Source: an uncultured Anaerolineae bacterium
GTDB lineage: Bacteria; Chloroflexota; Anaerolineae; J036; Brachytrichaceae
Length of the DNA stretch: 64,000 nucleotides
Assembly (NCBI GenBank): GCA_937959265.1
Contig: CALGMA010000005.1
Coordinates: 124,001-188,000 of the forward strand
Direction of reading: 5' to 3'
The position numbers were made by a program, and so were the translations under genes. The notes beneath the pieces are model-generated. The model saw nothing but the letters and a program-made list of their open reading frames with translations, was not told the origin of the DNA and did no database searches. Shown here piece after piece: positions 50,823-59,167 of the stretch (position 1 is the first letter of the stretch; every line of letters begins with the position of its first letter).

Positions 50823-51647
50823 ATGCGAACTGAGCTTCACTGTCACACCACAGCATCGGACGGGCTGTGCACGCCCACGGAGATCATACGCCTGGCGCGC
50901 TTGCGCGATGTCGCGCTGATCGCTATCACCGATCACGACACTATCGCCGGCAACGACGAAGCCGCAGCAGCGGGTAGTGCGCAAGGCATGTGCGTAATCC
51001 ACGGCATCGAAGTCAGCGCGCTCTCTCGCCATGCGGAGACCCACGTGCTGGGCTACGGCGTCCGGCCGAGCGACGCAGCGACGCTTGCCCGGATCGCTGC
51101 TCTGCGCAGGGTGCGCGAATCGCGCGCGCGCAGCATCCTCGATAAGCTCACACGCTTCGGCATCTACATTCCCTTCGAGCAGGTACGGGCGCTCGCGGGT
51201 GACGCGATGATCGGCCGGCCGCATGTCGCCCGCGCAATGGTTATGGCCGGTGCTGTCCAGACCGAGCAGGAAGCGTTCAACCTGTATCTGGCGGAAGGTA
51301 AGCCGGCATTCATCCCTCATGAAGGATTGACGCCTGCGCAGGCGGTGCAACTCATCCACGACGCCGGCGGCCTCGCCGTGCTGGCCCACCCCGGCCTATA
51401 CGCCGGCGACCTGTCCGCTTTGCTCGATGAGATGATTCCGGCCGGACTAGACGGGATCGAGGTCTTCTACCCACTGCACACGCTGGAGCAGACAGCGCAC
51501 TTCACCAAACTGGCGCGCCGGCATCACTTGCTCCTCACCGGCGGCAGTGATTTCCACGGCCCGCGCGGCGATGCAGAGCTATCGCTGGGCAGCGTTCATG
51601 TTCCACCGGAACACATTGAAGCGCTGCTGGCACGGCTGGAAGGGTAA
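50823..51647 (+). CDS. PHP-domain phosphoesterase, TrpH/RNase AM-like
   Basis: A 274-residue metal-dependent phosphatase. The four PHP motifs are TELHCHTTASDGLCTPTEII, ITDHDTIAGNDEA, IEVSALSRHAETHVLGYG and AHPGLY plus LLTGGSDFHGPRG near the end. An insert (about 75-160) between motifs III and IV matches the TrpH group, whose members hydrolyse 3',5'-nucleoside bisphosphates or process RNA ends. The start directly follows a TATAG sequence, and the spoVS terminator lies 26 bases upstream. Specific activity is inferred from family. Confidence 0.85.
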   Translation: MRTELHCHTTASDGLCTPTEIIRLARLRDVALIAITDHDTIAGNDEAAAAGSAQGMCVIHGIEVSALSRHAETHVLGYGVRPSDAATLARIAALRRVRESRARSILDKLTRFGIYIPFEQVRALAGDAMIGRPHVARAMVMAGAVQTEQEAFNLYLAEGKPAFIPHEGLTPAQAVQLIHDAGGLAVLAHPGLYAGDLSALLDEMIPAGLDGIEVFYPLHTLEQTAHFTKLARRHHLLLTGGSDFHGPRGDAELSLGSVHVPPEHIEALLARLEG

Positions 51648-51731
51648 TAAGCTCAGCGCCATGCCGGTGAGAGCGTCGTAGGCAGAAATGCAGCCTACAT
51701 GCGACTCTCCTCTATAGGACAGGACAACATC

Positions 51732-52700
51732 ATGCTCAAAAACTGGAAATTCTGGCTCGGCATGGCTATCAGCGCCATCGCGCTCTACCTGACGCTGCAA
51801 GATGTGGATTTTGCGGCGTTCATCCAGGCGGTGGCCACGGCGCAGACAGCCTGGCTGCTCCCGGCTTTCGTCGTCTTCATGGCCGGCCTGGCCACCCGCG
51901 CGCTGCGCTGGGCGACGTTGATGGGCGAGTCGCATTTTGGCGTCACCTTCCACGCGATGAACATCGGCTATATGCTCAACATGGTGCTGCCGTTCCGCGT
52001 GGGCGAGATCGGTCGCGCAGTCGTCATCGGCCAGCGCACCGAGGTGAGCACAGCGACAGCGCTCTCGTCCATCGTGGTCGAGCGCCTGCTCGACCTGGCC
52101 GCTGTAGTCCTGCTGGCCTTCGGCTTCGCTCAATTCATTCCGATGGATCCGACGCTCGCGCGCGCCGCAGCAGTCAGCGCCGGCCTGGTCGTCGTTCTGA
52201 TCATCGCCGTCGGCATGGCGATCTGGCAGTCGGCACGCTTCGAGGGGATACTCGCTCGGCTGCTAGCGCACTTCCCACGCATCAACGCACAAAGCTGGCT
52301 ACAGCGTTACCGTGACTTCTGCGCGGGCTTCAAACTGATCAACTCCACCAAGCGCTTCATCATCGTGGTTTTCACAACGATTGGGATATGGCTGGCTCAG
52401 CTCATCGTCACGTACTTCGTCATGGCCGCCTTCCTGCCACCGCACATGGACCAAGCCGGCCTGATGCTCGTCGCCGCCAACCTGGGTGGCGCAGCGCCGT
52501 CTGCGCCCGGCGGCCTGGGGCCGGTGCAGTTCTTCGCCCGGACCGCACTGGTCGCGCCGTTTAACATTGACCCAACACAAGCCACCGCATTCGTCTTCGT
52601 GTGGTCGCTCTCGCAGCAACTGGCACTGATCATACTGGGCGTGATCGGAATGGTGCGGATCGGCCTGTCGTTTGGCCAACTGCGCCCGGCTAGGGCATAG
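51732..52700 (+). CDS. Flippase-like integral membrane protein (YbhN/LPG-synthase family)
   Basis: The ATG at 51732 gives 322 residues; the frame continues upstream to 51699 without membrane character. It has eight or so TM helices and the family block MNIGYMLNMVLPFRVGEIGRAVVIGQRTEVSTATALSSIVVERLLDL, then GGAAPSAPGGLGPVQFFARTAL. This is the soluble-domain-less relative of MprF flippase and of YbhN, involved in moving lipids or lipid-linked sugars. It lies upstream of a glycosyltransferase, consistent with glycolipid or envelope glycan synthesis. Confidence 0.85.
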   Translation: MLKNWKFWLGMAISAIALYLTLQDVDFAAFIQAVATAQTAWLLPAFVVFMAGLATRALRWATLMGESHFGVTFHAMNIGYMLNMVLPFRVGEIGRAVVIGQRTEVSTATALSSIVVERLLDLAAVVLLAFGFAQFIPMDPTLARAAAVSAGLVVVLIIAVGMAIWQSARFEGILARLLAHFPRINAQSWLQRYRDFCAGFKLINSTKRFIIVVFTTIGIWLAQLIVTYFVMAAFLPPHMDQAGLMLVAANLGGAAPSAPGGLGPVQFFARTALVAPFNIDPTQATAFVFVWSLSQQLALIILGVIGMVRIGLSFGQLRPARA

Positions 52701-52841
52701 CGGCGAGCCAGGGCGCACTCACCCACAAAGGCGAAGAACGCGCTGCGGGACACCGACCCCGCTCTGCGCTCATGCCTTGATAGCAGCAGCATGAGCCATT
52801 GCGTATTCCTGCCCGAAGCTGGTAACCTTCGGGGGTCGAAC

Positions 52842-54020
52842 ATGCGCATACTCCACGTCCTTACCTACTATCGCCCTCACATCAGCGGACTGACCATCTA
52901 CGTCGAACGGCTCTCGCGTGGATTAGCGCGCGCCGGCCACCAGGTAAAGGTGCTGACGTCGCAGTACGATCCCAGCCTCGCGCGCAGCGAGGTCATGGAC
53001 GGTGTTTCAGTCGTGCGCGCGCCCGTGCTGGCGCGGATTAGCAAGGGGGTGATCATGCCGACCTTCGGCATGAAGCTGCGCCAACTCCTGCCGCAGTTCG
53101 ACCTGGTCCACCTACACCTGCCGCAATTCGACGGCGCCGGCATTGCCATCAACGCCCGGCTGTTTGGTAAGCCATCGCTTCTGACCATACACGGCGACAT
53201 CCGCTTGCCCGATACACCGTTCAATCGCATCGTTCAGCCGGTCATTGACCTTATGAATCGCGTCGCGGGATACAACGTGGATCGCGTCGTCTCATACACC
53301 GAGGACTTTGCGCGACACTCGCGCTACCTCTCCCGCTACGCCCACAAGCTGGCAGTAATCCCGCCGCCGGTAGAAGTGGAGTTACCAGGCTGCAGCGACA
53401 TCGAGGCCTTCCGTCAAAAGTGGCGCGTGTCGAATGAGCAACATCCGCTGATCGGGATGTGCGCCCGGCTGGCCACAGAGAAGGGCGTCGAGGTGCTGGT
53501 GCGCGCGCTGGAGATTATTCGAGAGACGCGACCAGGCGCGCGCGTGATCTTCGCCGGGCCATACAAGAACGTCATTGGCGAAGAGGCGTACGCACGTCGG
53601 TTGCAGCCACACTTCGACGCGCTGGGCGATGCATGGACATTCGCCGGCTCGCTGCAGGGACGTGAGCTTTCAGCCTTCTTCGCCTCGTGCGACGTGACGG
53701 TGCTGCCCAGCCTGAATTCCACCGAGTCGTTCGGCCTGGTACAGGTCGAGTCTATGCTGTGCGGCACGCCATCCATTTGCAGCGACCTGCCCGGCGTGCG
53801 CGTGCCCGTGCAGACTACCCGAATGGGTGAAGTGACGCCGATCGGGGACGCGTCCGCGCTGGCCGAGGCTATCCTACGCGTGTGCGACAATCGCGCTGTC
53901 TACGTCAAGCCGCGCGACTTCATCCTGCAGCACTACAGCACCGAGCGCACGGTGAGCGATTACGAGGTGCTCTACAGCACGTTGATCCGGGAACGCGCGT
54001 CACAGCCGGAGCCGGCGTAA
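52842..54020 (+). CDS. GT4-family glycosyltransferase
   Basis: The ATG at 52842 gives 392 residues. The N-terminal Rossmann domain has ILHVLTYYRPHISGLTIYVERLSRGLARAGH and LVHLHLPQFDGAGIAI; the C-terminal domain has PLIGMCARLATEKGVEVLVRAL, FAGSLQGRELSAFFASCDVTVLPSL, and the donor-binding ESFGLVQVESMLCGTPSICSDLPGVR with the retaining Glu-x7-Glu arrangement. It is GT-B fold, retaining. It probably adds a sugar to a lipid or exopolysaccharide. It lies 141 bases after the flippase-like gene and 41 before the DsbA-like gene. Confidence 0.9.
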   Translation: MRILHVLTYYRPHISGLTIYVERLSRGLARAGHQVKVLTSQYDPSLARSEVMDGVSVVRAPVLARISKGVIMPTFGMKLRQLLPQFDLVHLHLPQFDGAGIAINARLFGKPSLLTIHGDIRLPDTPFNRIVQPVIDLMNRVAGYNVDRVVSYTEDFARHSRYLSRYAHKLAVIPPPVEVELPGCSDIEAFRQKWRVSNEQHPLIGMCARLATEKGVEVLVRALEIIRETRPGARVIFAGPYKNVIGEEAYARRLQPHFDALGDAWTFAGSLQGRELSAFFASCDVTVLPSLNSTESFGLVQVESMLCGTPSICSDLPGVRVPVQTTRMGEVTPIGDASALAEAILRVCDNRAVYVKPRDFILQHYSTERTVSDYEVLYSTLIRERASQPEPA

Positions 54021-54061
54021 AGCGCGACGATGCAACCTTCGATGAAGAACTTGCGATTACG

Positions 54062-54814
54062 ATGGAATCACGAGAACAAACGACCGAGCCAGCCTTGAAC
54101 TCTGATCGCCTTGCGCTCAAATGGTTCGCGCTCGGCGCGATCTTCGGCGCAATCGTCGCTGTTGGTGCAATGTTGATCTTCACGGCAGCACGCACGCCGA
54201 GCGCTGCAGCGCCGAAGAATACAGATGCCGGCATCACGCTGCCCGACGCCCAGCCATTCTTGCCCAAAGTCGAGGTGCGCGGGCCGAATACGCAAGGAAA
54301 CGCTGACGCACCCGTCACCATCGTGGAATACAGCGATTTCAACTGTGGCTTTTGCCGTCGCTTCTACGCCGAGACGCTCCAGCGCATTCTCGACGAATAC
54401 GTAAAGACCAACAAAGCGCGCTTCAGCTACAAGCACTATCCGTTCCTCGCCGAATCATCAGCCTGGAAGGCCGAAGCCGCCGAATGCGCCGCGGAACAAG
54501 GACACTTCTGGGACTATCACACATCGCTGTTCACGCAGAACATCGCCGGCGATGATGAAGCTGCCGTGAAACGAGCGCTGACGACTGCCGCCGCGGACAT
54601 CCAACTCGACGTCGAGGCATTCACCAACTGTCTGAACGCTGGTAACGCGCACCAGCGCGTGCAGGCCGATGCCGAAGAGGGGCGACGGTTGGGAGTCTCC
54701 GGCACGCCTTCCTTTCTGATCAACGGCCGGCCACTCGTCGGCGCGCAGCCCTACGAAGCGTTCAAGGCGATGATCGAGGAGGAGCTGGCCAAAGCATCGT
54801 CTCCCACACCGTAG
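54062..54814 (+). CDS. DsbA-like thioredoxin-fold oxidoreductase, membrane-anchored
   Basis: The ATG at 54062 gives 250 residues; upstream frame is antisense-like. A TM segment (ALKWFALGAIFGAIVAVGAMLIF) anchors an extracytoplasmic domain with VTIVEYSDFNCGFCRRFYAET (CGFC active site), KARFSYKHYPFLAESS, AAECAAEQGHFWDYHTSLFTQ and the cis-Pro region GVSGTPSFLINGRPLVG. It is of the BdbD/DsbA_2 type that oxidises exported proteins, and it is the natural partner for the DsbB-cytochrome c fusion at 17859, although the two genes are 36 kb apart. Confidence 0.9.
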   Translation: MESREQTTEPALNSDRLALKWFALGAIFGAIVAVGAMLIFTAARTPSAAAPKNTDAGITLPDAQPFLPKVEVRGPNTQGNADAPVTIVEYSDFNCGFCRRFYAETLQRILDEYVKTNKARFSYKHYPFLAESSAWKAEAAECAAEQGHFWDYHTSLFTQNIAGDDEAAVKRALTTAAADIQLDVEAFTNCLNAGNAHQRVQADAEEGRRLGVSGTPSFLINGRPLVGAQPYEAFKAMIEEELAKASSPTP

Positions 54815-54859
54815 CGCGAATCTGCATCGTATCGTCTGCGACCCGGTCGCCAGGCAGCG

Positions 54860-55651
54860 CTAATGGTAGAGCGCAAAGGCTGCTAGGCTTCCCTGGCGCG
54901 CGAGCAACTGCCCACGCTGAGCGCCCTTTGCTTTGGCCAGCCGGATGGCCAGCGCCAACACTGCTGCGTCGGCAGATGGCGCAACCGGCTTGCGGCTACC
55001 TGAACCGAATAAACCTTTCAACCCGACGGAACGCACAGCAGGCGCTTCGCCGGTGAAGAATCGGCCGTCCAGCCGCTCGATGGCACCGCAGGCAGCCTGT
55101 TCACGCGACTGCGGCAGGTTCGCCATAGCGATGATAAGGCCAAACTGTCTCGCGGCGCTATCCCAGCCTGGCGCCGCGAGATCGGCGCCGGCCGGAATGC
55201 GCAGAGGCAGGCACTGTGTATCGCCCATCACCACCTGGATGAACGGCAGATGATTTTCGATCACCGACTCATCGTCGGGCTCGCGCAGAACAGCAACCCC
55301 TGCCCGATTGAGTTCATCTAGGGCGGGCGCGGCAATGCCGATCAAGTCGAGCGGCGTAGCGTAGGCATCGGCTGAATCGCACAGCACGGCGCCGATGTCG
55401 TTTGGCGCACTCGTCGCCGGCGCCAGCAGCACCGTCAACGCAGAAGTGAGCGGCGCGCTGAGGAGCAGCTTGTAAGCATGGCCGGCGATCGGGCCGAATT
55501 CAGGATGCGCCCCGTGCGGCACAATGACCGCACACAACACCCCGGGAACGTTCACCCCGGCCGCGTCCTCGACGAAAGACTCGACTGAGGCGCGCAAGCG
55601 ACCGGGATCGGCGAAGTAATGGCGACCGGCGTAGCGGGGCAAACGTACCAT
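54860..55651 (-). CDS. MEMO-family protein (AmmeMemoRadiSam system B type)
   Basis: A 263-residue protein: RYAGRHYFADPGRLRASVESFVEDA at the start (MEMO AGxxYP-like motif), LCAVIVPHGAHPEFGPIAGHAYKLL, VIENHLPFIQVVMG, GLIIAMANLPQSREQA and CGAIERLDG. These echo the His/Cys positions of MEMO1 (PHAGY, EHSxExxLPFL, DCGAI). Some are changed: PHAGY reads PHGAH and EHS-type reads ENHLPF, so metal binding may differ. The usual radical-SAM and AMMECR1 partners are not adjacent; the rhomboid gene is just upstream. Function unknown. Confidence 0.65.
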   Translation of the reverse strand: MVRLPRYAGRHYFADPGRLRASVESFVEDAAGVNVPGVLCAVIVPHGAHPEFGPIAGHAYKLLLSAPLTSALTVLLAPATSAPNDIGAVLCDSADAYATPLDLIGIAAPALDELNRAGVAVLREPDDESVIENHLPFIQVVMGDTQCLPLRIPAGADLAAPGWDSAARQFGLIIAMANLPQSREQAACGAIERLDGRFFTGEAPAVRSVGLKGLFGSGSRKPVAPSADAAVLALAIRLAKAKGAQRGQLLARQGSLAAFALYH

Positions 55652-55663
55652 GACACAGGTTGG

Positions 55664-56479
55664 CTAAGGGACGAGCGATGACTGCATCGCCGTCGCGATG
55701 AACGTAAGCGCGACCAAGCCGAGGGAGAACGCAGCCACAGGCAAAGCCTGCCGAGCCAGCGAGTTGGTGTCCATCACGATGCCGTTCGACAGCTCCGGCC
55801 GGCGGCGCTCGGAGATGGCCGGCTCAAAGGCGCGCGCAAACGGATCCATCGGCGCATAGCGCGGGCACAGGAACCAGCCCAGGATCAACCCACCTATGAA
55901 GCCGCCGAAGTGCCCCCAGTTGTCAATGTTGCTGCCGGGCGAGAGGCCGATCAAGACGTTGATCAGCAGAATAATGCCGAGGTTGATCAATTGCTGCTGG
56001 CCAAGCCGGCCGAACATCTCACGGTGCCTATAGAAATACACCACCAGCGCGCCGAACAGGCCAAACAGCGCCGTGGATGCGCCGGCCGACCGGCCTTGGG
56101 TGAGCATATAGCTGAAGATCGCGCCGGACAAGCCGGATAACAAATAGATGGCCAGAAAGCGCGGACGGCCATACAGCGATTCGATCTGCCGACCCAACTG
56201 GAATAAGGCAAACATGTTGAACGCCAGATGGGCGATGCCGATGTGGATGAAGTTGGCCGTGAAGAGTCGCCAGTATTCCTGCTGCGTCGCGATCAGCCAG
56301 GCGGTGTTGGCACCGAAGCGGTCGAGCACAGCCGGATTCTGCGTGCCCCCGGCCAGCGTCATGACAACGAAGATGAAGACGTCCACCCCCATGAATACGT
56401 AGGTCCAGAACGGGCTCGCCGTAGGAATGGGCGCGCGCAGCTCAGTCAGCGAAGGCGACGACCGGGAATACGGATTCAT
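55664..56479 (-). CDS. Rhomboid-family intramembrane serine protease
   Basis: The ATG at 56479 gives 271 residues and shares its A with the gmk stop. Rhomboid features are YWRLFTANFIHIGIAHLAFNMFALFQLG (loop 1 and His), the catalytic Ser in GASTALFGLFGALVVYF, and the catalytic His of NWGHFGGFIGGLILGWFL. Six TM helices plus one extra C-terminal helix after a cytosolic linker fit the bacterial type. Cleavage targets are unknown. The 1-base overlap with gmk indicates translational coupling. Confidence 0.92.
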   Translation of the reverse strand: MNPYSRSSPSLTELRAPIPTASPFWTYVFMGVDVFIFVVMTLAGGTQNPAVLDRFGANTAWLIATQQEYWRLFTANFIHIGIAHLAFNMFALFQLGRQIESLYGRPRFLAIYLLSGLSGAIFSYMLTQGRSAGASTALFGLFGALVVYFYRHREMFGRLGQQQLINLGIILLINVLIGLSPGSNIDNWGHFGGFIGGLILGWFLCPRYAPMDPFARAFEPAISERRRPELSNGIVMDTNSLARQALPVAAFSLGLVALTFIATAMQSSLVP

Positions 56480-57129
56480 CACAGGCAGATCGGCTTGCGG
56501 CCGACGCGGCAACGCTCGGCAGTGACGATGGCGACGATCTGATCCACCGCCTCATCCTGCTGGCCGGCGCGGTTGACCACCACGTAGTCGAATTCGCCAA
56601 TGCGCTTCATCTCCTCGCGCGCCGTAGCGATACGCAGTTTCAGCCCATCGGGACTTTCGGTCTTGCGCTCGGTCAGCCGGTGCACCAGCTCTGCCTCGCT
56701 CTCCGGAGCAAGGAAGATCGTCACGGCGTTCGGCACGATCTTGCGGATCTTGGCTGCGCCCTGCACGTCTATGCGCATCATCACATCCTTGCCGCTGGCG
56801 ATGGCGTCACGCACTTGTTGCTTGGGGATGCCTTTGTAATCGCCATAGACCAGGCTGTGCTCCAGCAGCTCGTCGGCCTGCATCATGTCGGCGAAGGTGG
56901 ACTTGCTGACGAAGATGTAATCCACGCCGTCCACCTCATCTTCGCGCTTGGGTCGGGTGGTCATGGTAACGACGAAGGCAAAGTCGTGGCCACGCTCCTT
57001 CAAGCGGCGCAGCAACGTGTCTTTGCCCACGCCGGACGGGCCAGACAACACGACCAACATAGGCGGGCTGGAATACTGATACAGATCAGACGCCGGCGCC
57101 GGTGACGATGTCCTGCACTCGGATTTCAT
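56479..57129 (-). CDS. gmk: Guanylate kinase
   Basis: The ATG at 57129 (216 residues) is chosen over 57060 because DLYQYSSPPMLVVLSG resembles the longer N-termini of Chloroflexota enzymes; TACAAT lies 13 bases upstream on the minus strand. The P-loop is VVLSGPSGVGKDTLLRRL. GMP-binding residues are in TTRPKREDEVDGVDYIFV and EHSLVYGDYKGIPK; the lid is RLTERKTESPDGLKLRIATAREEM. It phosphorylates GMP to GDP. It overlaps the rhomboid start by one base and lies downstream of the palindrome at 57251. Confidence 0.95.
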   Translation of the reverse strand: MKSECRTSSPAPASDLYQYSSPPMLVVLSGPSGVGKDTLLRRLKERGHDFAFVVTMTTRPKREDEVDGVDYIFVSKSTFADMMQADELLEHSLVYGDYKGIPKQQVRDAIASGKDVMMRIDVQGAAKIRKIVPNAVTIFLAPESEAELVHRLTERKTESPDGLKLRIATAREEMKRIGEFDYVVVNRAGQQDEAVDQIVAIVTAERCRVGRKPICL

Positions 57130-57250
57130 AGGACGTGGCGAGATTGTAGCGTATGCGGTTCGCGTCAAGCACGGCGCGATGCTGTCCGCCGAGATGAAGC
57201 GGGCCAGCAGCGGCGAGTGAGCACATTTCTCTGCGAGGGGCGTAAAACAC

Positions 57251-57283
57251 AGGGTGGGCGAAGGCAATGCCTTTGCCCACCCT
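57251..57283. repeat. REP-like palindrome, copy 1
   Basis: AGGGTGGGC-G-AAGGCA, one central A, then the complementary half to 57283. It is a 16-pair hairpin with a single G.T position. Its sequence and symmetry match the hairpin at 57990-58033. Being between divergent genes, it cannot be a simple terminator for either, which argues for a mobile or dispersed palindromic element. Confidence 0.7.
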
Positions 57284-57416
57284 TAGATTCTGAGTCAGTT
57301 AGGGCGCGCTTCAGCCAGAGCGGGACGTGCCAATCGCGCGTCGACCTGAACAATGCCTTGCTATTTCGGTCTGTCTGCCTCTACTAAAATGCACCCCATC
57401 TGCGCAACTGCTGCGC

Positions 57417-57422
57417 TAGAAT
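57417..57422 (+). promoter_or_regulatory. -10-like TAGAAT six bases before the fmdB-family gene
   Basis: TAGAAT at 57417-57422 and ATG at 57429 with no Shine-Dalgarno sequence between them. No good -35 is evident. The same hexamer lies eight bases before lysW, so a shared leaderless-promoter design is suspected. Confidence 0.4.
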
Positions 57423-57428
57423 GTCAGC

Positions 57429-57989
57429 ATGCCGATATACGAATACCGCTGTCAGGATTGCGGCCGCAAAGTCTCTATCTTCTGGCGCTCGTTGTCGGCT
57501 GTGGACGAAAAGAGCGCTCAATGTGATCGCTGCGGAAGTCGCCGACTGGCGCGGCTGGCTTCGCGCGTGCGCGTCGTGCGCGGCGCGAGCGCGAGCGACT
57601 TGGACGCCGGCGGCGGAGACGACGCCCTGCTGGACGAGATGACAGGCCTGGACGAGAACGACCCGCGCGCGCTCGGCCGCTTTATGCGAAAGATGGCCCA
57701 GGAGAGCGGCGAGGATATGGGGCCGGAATTCGATGAGGTCGTCACCCGCCTAGAACGCGGCGAGGATCCCGAGCAGATCGAGAAAAGCATGGGAGACCTG
57801 TTCGGCGACGACATGGGCGGGCCAGCTGATATGAATGACGATTATGGCGCACCGCCGGAAGACCCAACCGCCAAAGCTGACAAGGAAGCCGAAGAGAAGG
57901 ATCGCAAGGCGACCGAAAAGCGCCGCACGGTGCCGATGAAGACGAAGGGCAAAAGCCGGGCCAAGCCTAAAGCCAGGAAGAAAAAGTAA
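57429..57989 (+). CDS. FmdB-family zinc-ribbon protein
   Basis: A 186-residue protein beginning MPIYEYRCQDCGRKVSIFW, with CxxC at CQDC and CDRC (22 residues or so apart), the FmdB/Zn-ribbon_8 signature. The rest is an acidic helical region (LDEMTGLDENDPRALGRFMRKM, EFDEVVTRLERGEDPEQIE) and a Lys/Arg-rich tail (KGKSRAKPKARKKK). Small FmdB proteins are about 60-110 residues; this one has an unusually long acidic middle and basic tail. It may bind nucleic acid; function unknown. A hairpin directly follows its stop. Confidence 0.82.
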   Translation: MPIYEYRCQDCGRKVSIFWRSLSAVDEKSAQCDRCGSRRLARLASRVRVVRGASASDLDAGGGDDALLDEMTGLDENDPRALGRFMRKMAQESGEDMGPEFDEVVTRLERGEDPEQIEKSMGDLFGDDMGGPADMNDDYGAPPEDPTAKADKEAEEKDRKATEKRRTVPMKTKGKSRAKPKARKKK

Positions 57990-58033
57990 GCCACAAGGGT
58001 AGGCAAGACAATGCCTTCGCCTACCCTTGTGGC
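57990..58033 (+). repeat. REP-like palindrome, copy 2 (serves as terminator)
   Basis: A perfect 15-bp inverted repeat, GCCACAAGGGTAGGC (57990-58004) and its complement at 58019-58033, with a 14-nt loop that carries the GGCA/TGCC pairing seen in copy 1. It starts at the base after the stop codon of the FmdB-family gene. There is no T-run. A worn relative (58096-58122) lies before the universal-stress-protein gene end. Confidence 0.75.
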
Positions 58034-58125
58034 ACCCCATTCAGCATGGTAAGCCTTGGCTCGCGTCGGGGCTGACTTCGCTGCACAGCAGACACAGGCC
58101 AGGAAAGCGCCTTTGCCTAGCCGCG

Positions 58126-58560
58126 TTACTGCGTTTGAGGCCGCACCAACAACACCGGGCAGTGCGCCCCATGCACGACCTGCTCCGCGACGCTGCCCAT
58201 AAGCAGCCGGCTGAGCCCGGTTCGACCGTGCGTTGACATGACGATCAGATCCACACCCTCGTCCCTGGCAAACTTAAGCAGCGATTCAGGCACTTTGCCA
58301 TCGAGCACGGCGCTGCTCACTTTCAGACCGGCTAGCTGCAGGCGAGAGACGATCTGTTCGAGATACTCCCCTGCGGTGAGTTGCACCACCTCCGGTATTG
58401 CAGTCGCTACCACGAAGGCACCAGGAGGCGGCTCATAAGGTTCATCTACGCGGGCGAGGACGATTTCAGCGTCGCCACAGTTGGCCAGCTCGCGCGCGTG
58501 CGGCAAGGCCTCCTCCGAAAATGAAGAGCCATCCAAAGGCACGAGAATCTTCTTGAACAT
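58126..58560 (-). CDS. Universal stress protein (UspA family)
   Basis: The ATG at 58560 (144 residues) is chosen because GGAGGTG lies seven bases upstream; a GTG at 58566 is also in frame. UspA features are KKILVPLDGSSFSEEALPHA at the start, VPESLLKFARDEGVDLIVMSTHG and the ATP-binding GRTGLSRLLMGSVAEQVVHGA (G-2x-G-9x-G-S). These bind ATP and help survive stress. It is downstream of the CBS-pair gene by 15 bases and is probably co-transcribed with it. Confidence 0.95.
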   Translation of the reverse strand: MFKKILVPLDGSSFSEEALPHARELANCGDAEIVLARVDEPYEPPPGAFVVATAIPEVVQLTAGEYLEQIVSRLQLAGLKVSSAVLDGKVPESLLKFARDEGVDLIVMSTHGRTGLSRLLMGSVAEQVVHGAHCPVLLVRPQTQ

Positions 58561-58575
58561 CGTCACACCTCCAGC

Positions 58576-59022
58576 TTAACCCTCCGCGGTCAAGAGCGGC
58601 ACCTGCTTCTCGCCATGCTCGACTTCGACCGGCTGCTCTTCAGCCATAATCGCGCGGAAAATATCGGATTCGGTAATAATGCCGACCAGCTCGGCGCCAT
58701 CCATCACCGGCAGGCCACTTACTTTGTGTTTGATCATGAGCTTGGCTGCTTCGCGCAGCGAAGTCTGCGGCGTCACGGTCACGACGTTCTCGGTCATGAT
58801 CAGCTCGACGCGCATCTTCGCCGCCTCGGCATCGTCTACCGTCGCATGAGCCTGGCGCAGGTCGCCCAGTGTGATGATCCCGACGAGCCTGCCCGCATCC
58901 ATCACCGGCAAGCGGCGCACCCTGCGCTCCTGCATCAAGGCGTAGGCATCCGGCAGCGGCGTCGAAGGCAGGACGATCACCGGATTGCGCGTCATCCAGT
59001 CACCCACAAGACGCTTCTCCAT
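58576..59022 (-). CDS. Tandem CBS-domain protein
   Basis: The ATG at 59022 has AGGAGGTG upstream and gives 148 residues. Two CBS motifs: DWMTRNPVIVLPSTPLPDAYALMQERRVRRLPVMDAGRLVGIITLGDL and a second with LIMTENVVTVTPQTSLREAAKLMIKHKVSGLPVMDGAELVGIITESDIF (positions about 8-58 and 75-125). Stand-alone pairs sense AMP, ATP or SAM. Together with the downstream UspA gene it suggests a nucleotide-status stress response. Confidence 0.93.
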   Translation of the reverse strand: MEKRLVGDWMTRNPVIVLPSTPLPDAYALMQERRVRRLPVMDAGRLVGIITLGDLRQAHATVDDAEAAKMRVELIMTENVVTVTPQTSLREAAKLMIKHKVSGLPVMDGAELVGIITESDIFRAIMAEEQPVEVEHGEKQVPLLTAEG

Positions 59023-59167
59023 GCTGCACCTCCTATTTGCCGCCATGCGGCGAATCAAAATACGAACTCGGTATGAGATAGCATAACGGATTGCTGGGAG
59101 CCGTCACTGGATACTTGGCGAGTTTGCGCCTGCCTGATCGGACGGTTTCAGACGAGCAGGTCGGCCT

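Larger units (their letters stand above)
57130..57428. other. Divergent gmk/fmdB intergenic region
   Basis: About 300 bases between divergent genes. It contains the gmk -10-like TACAAT (minus strand, 13 bases upstream of the ATG), the 33-base palindrome at 57251-57283, and a TAGAAT six bases before the fmdB-family start. No gene is seen. Confidence 0.55.

Noticed and set aside
49473..51389. A 638-residue open frame on the minus strand
   Set aside because: Only the part from about 50399 downward resembles an alpha/beta hydrolase. The upstream part is antisense to spoVS and the PHP gene.
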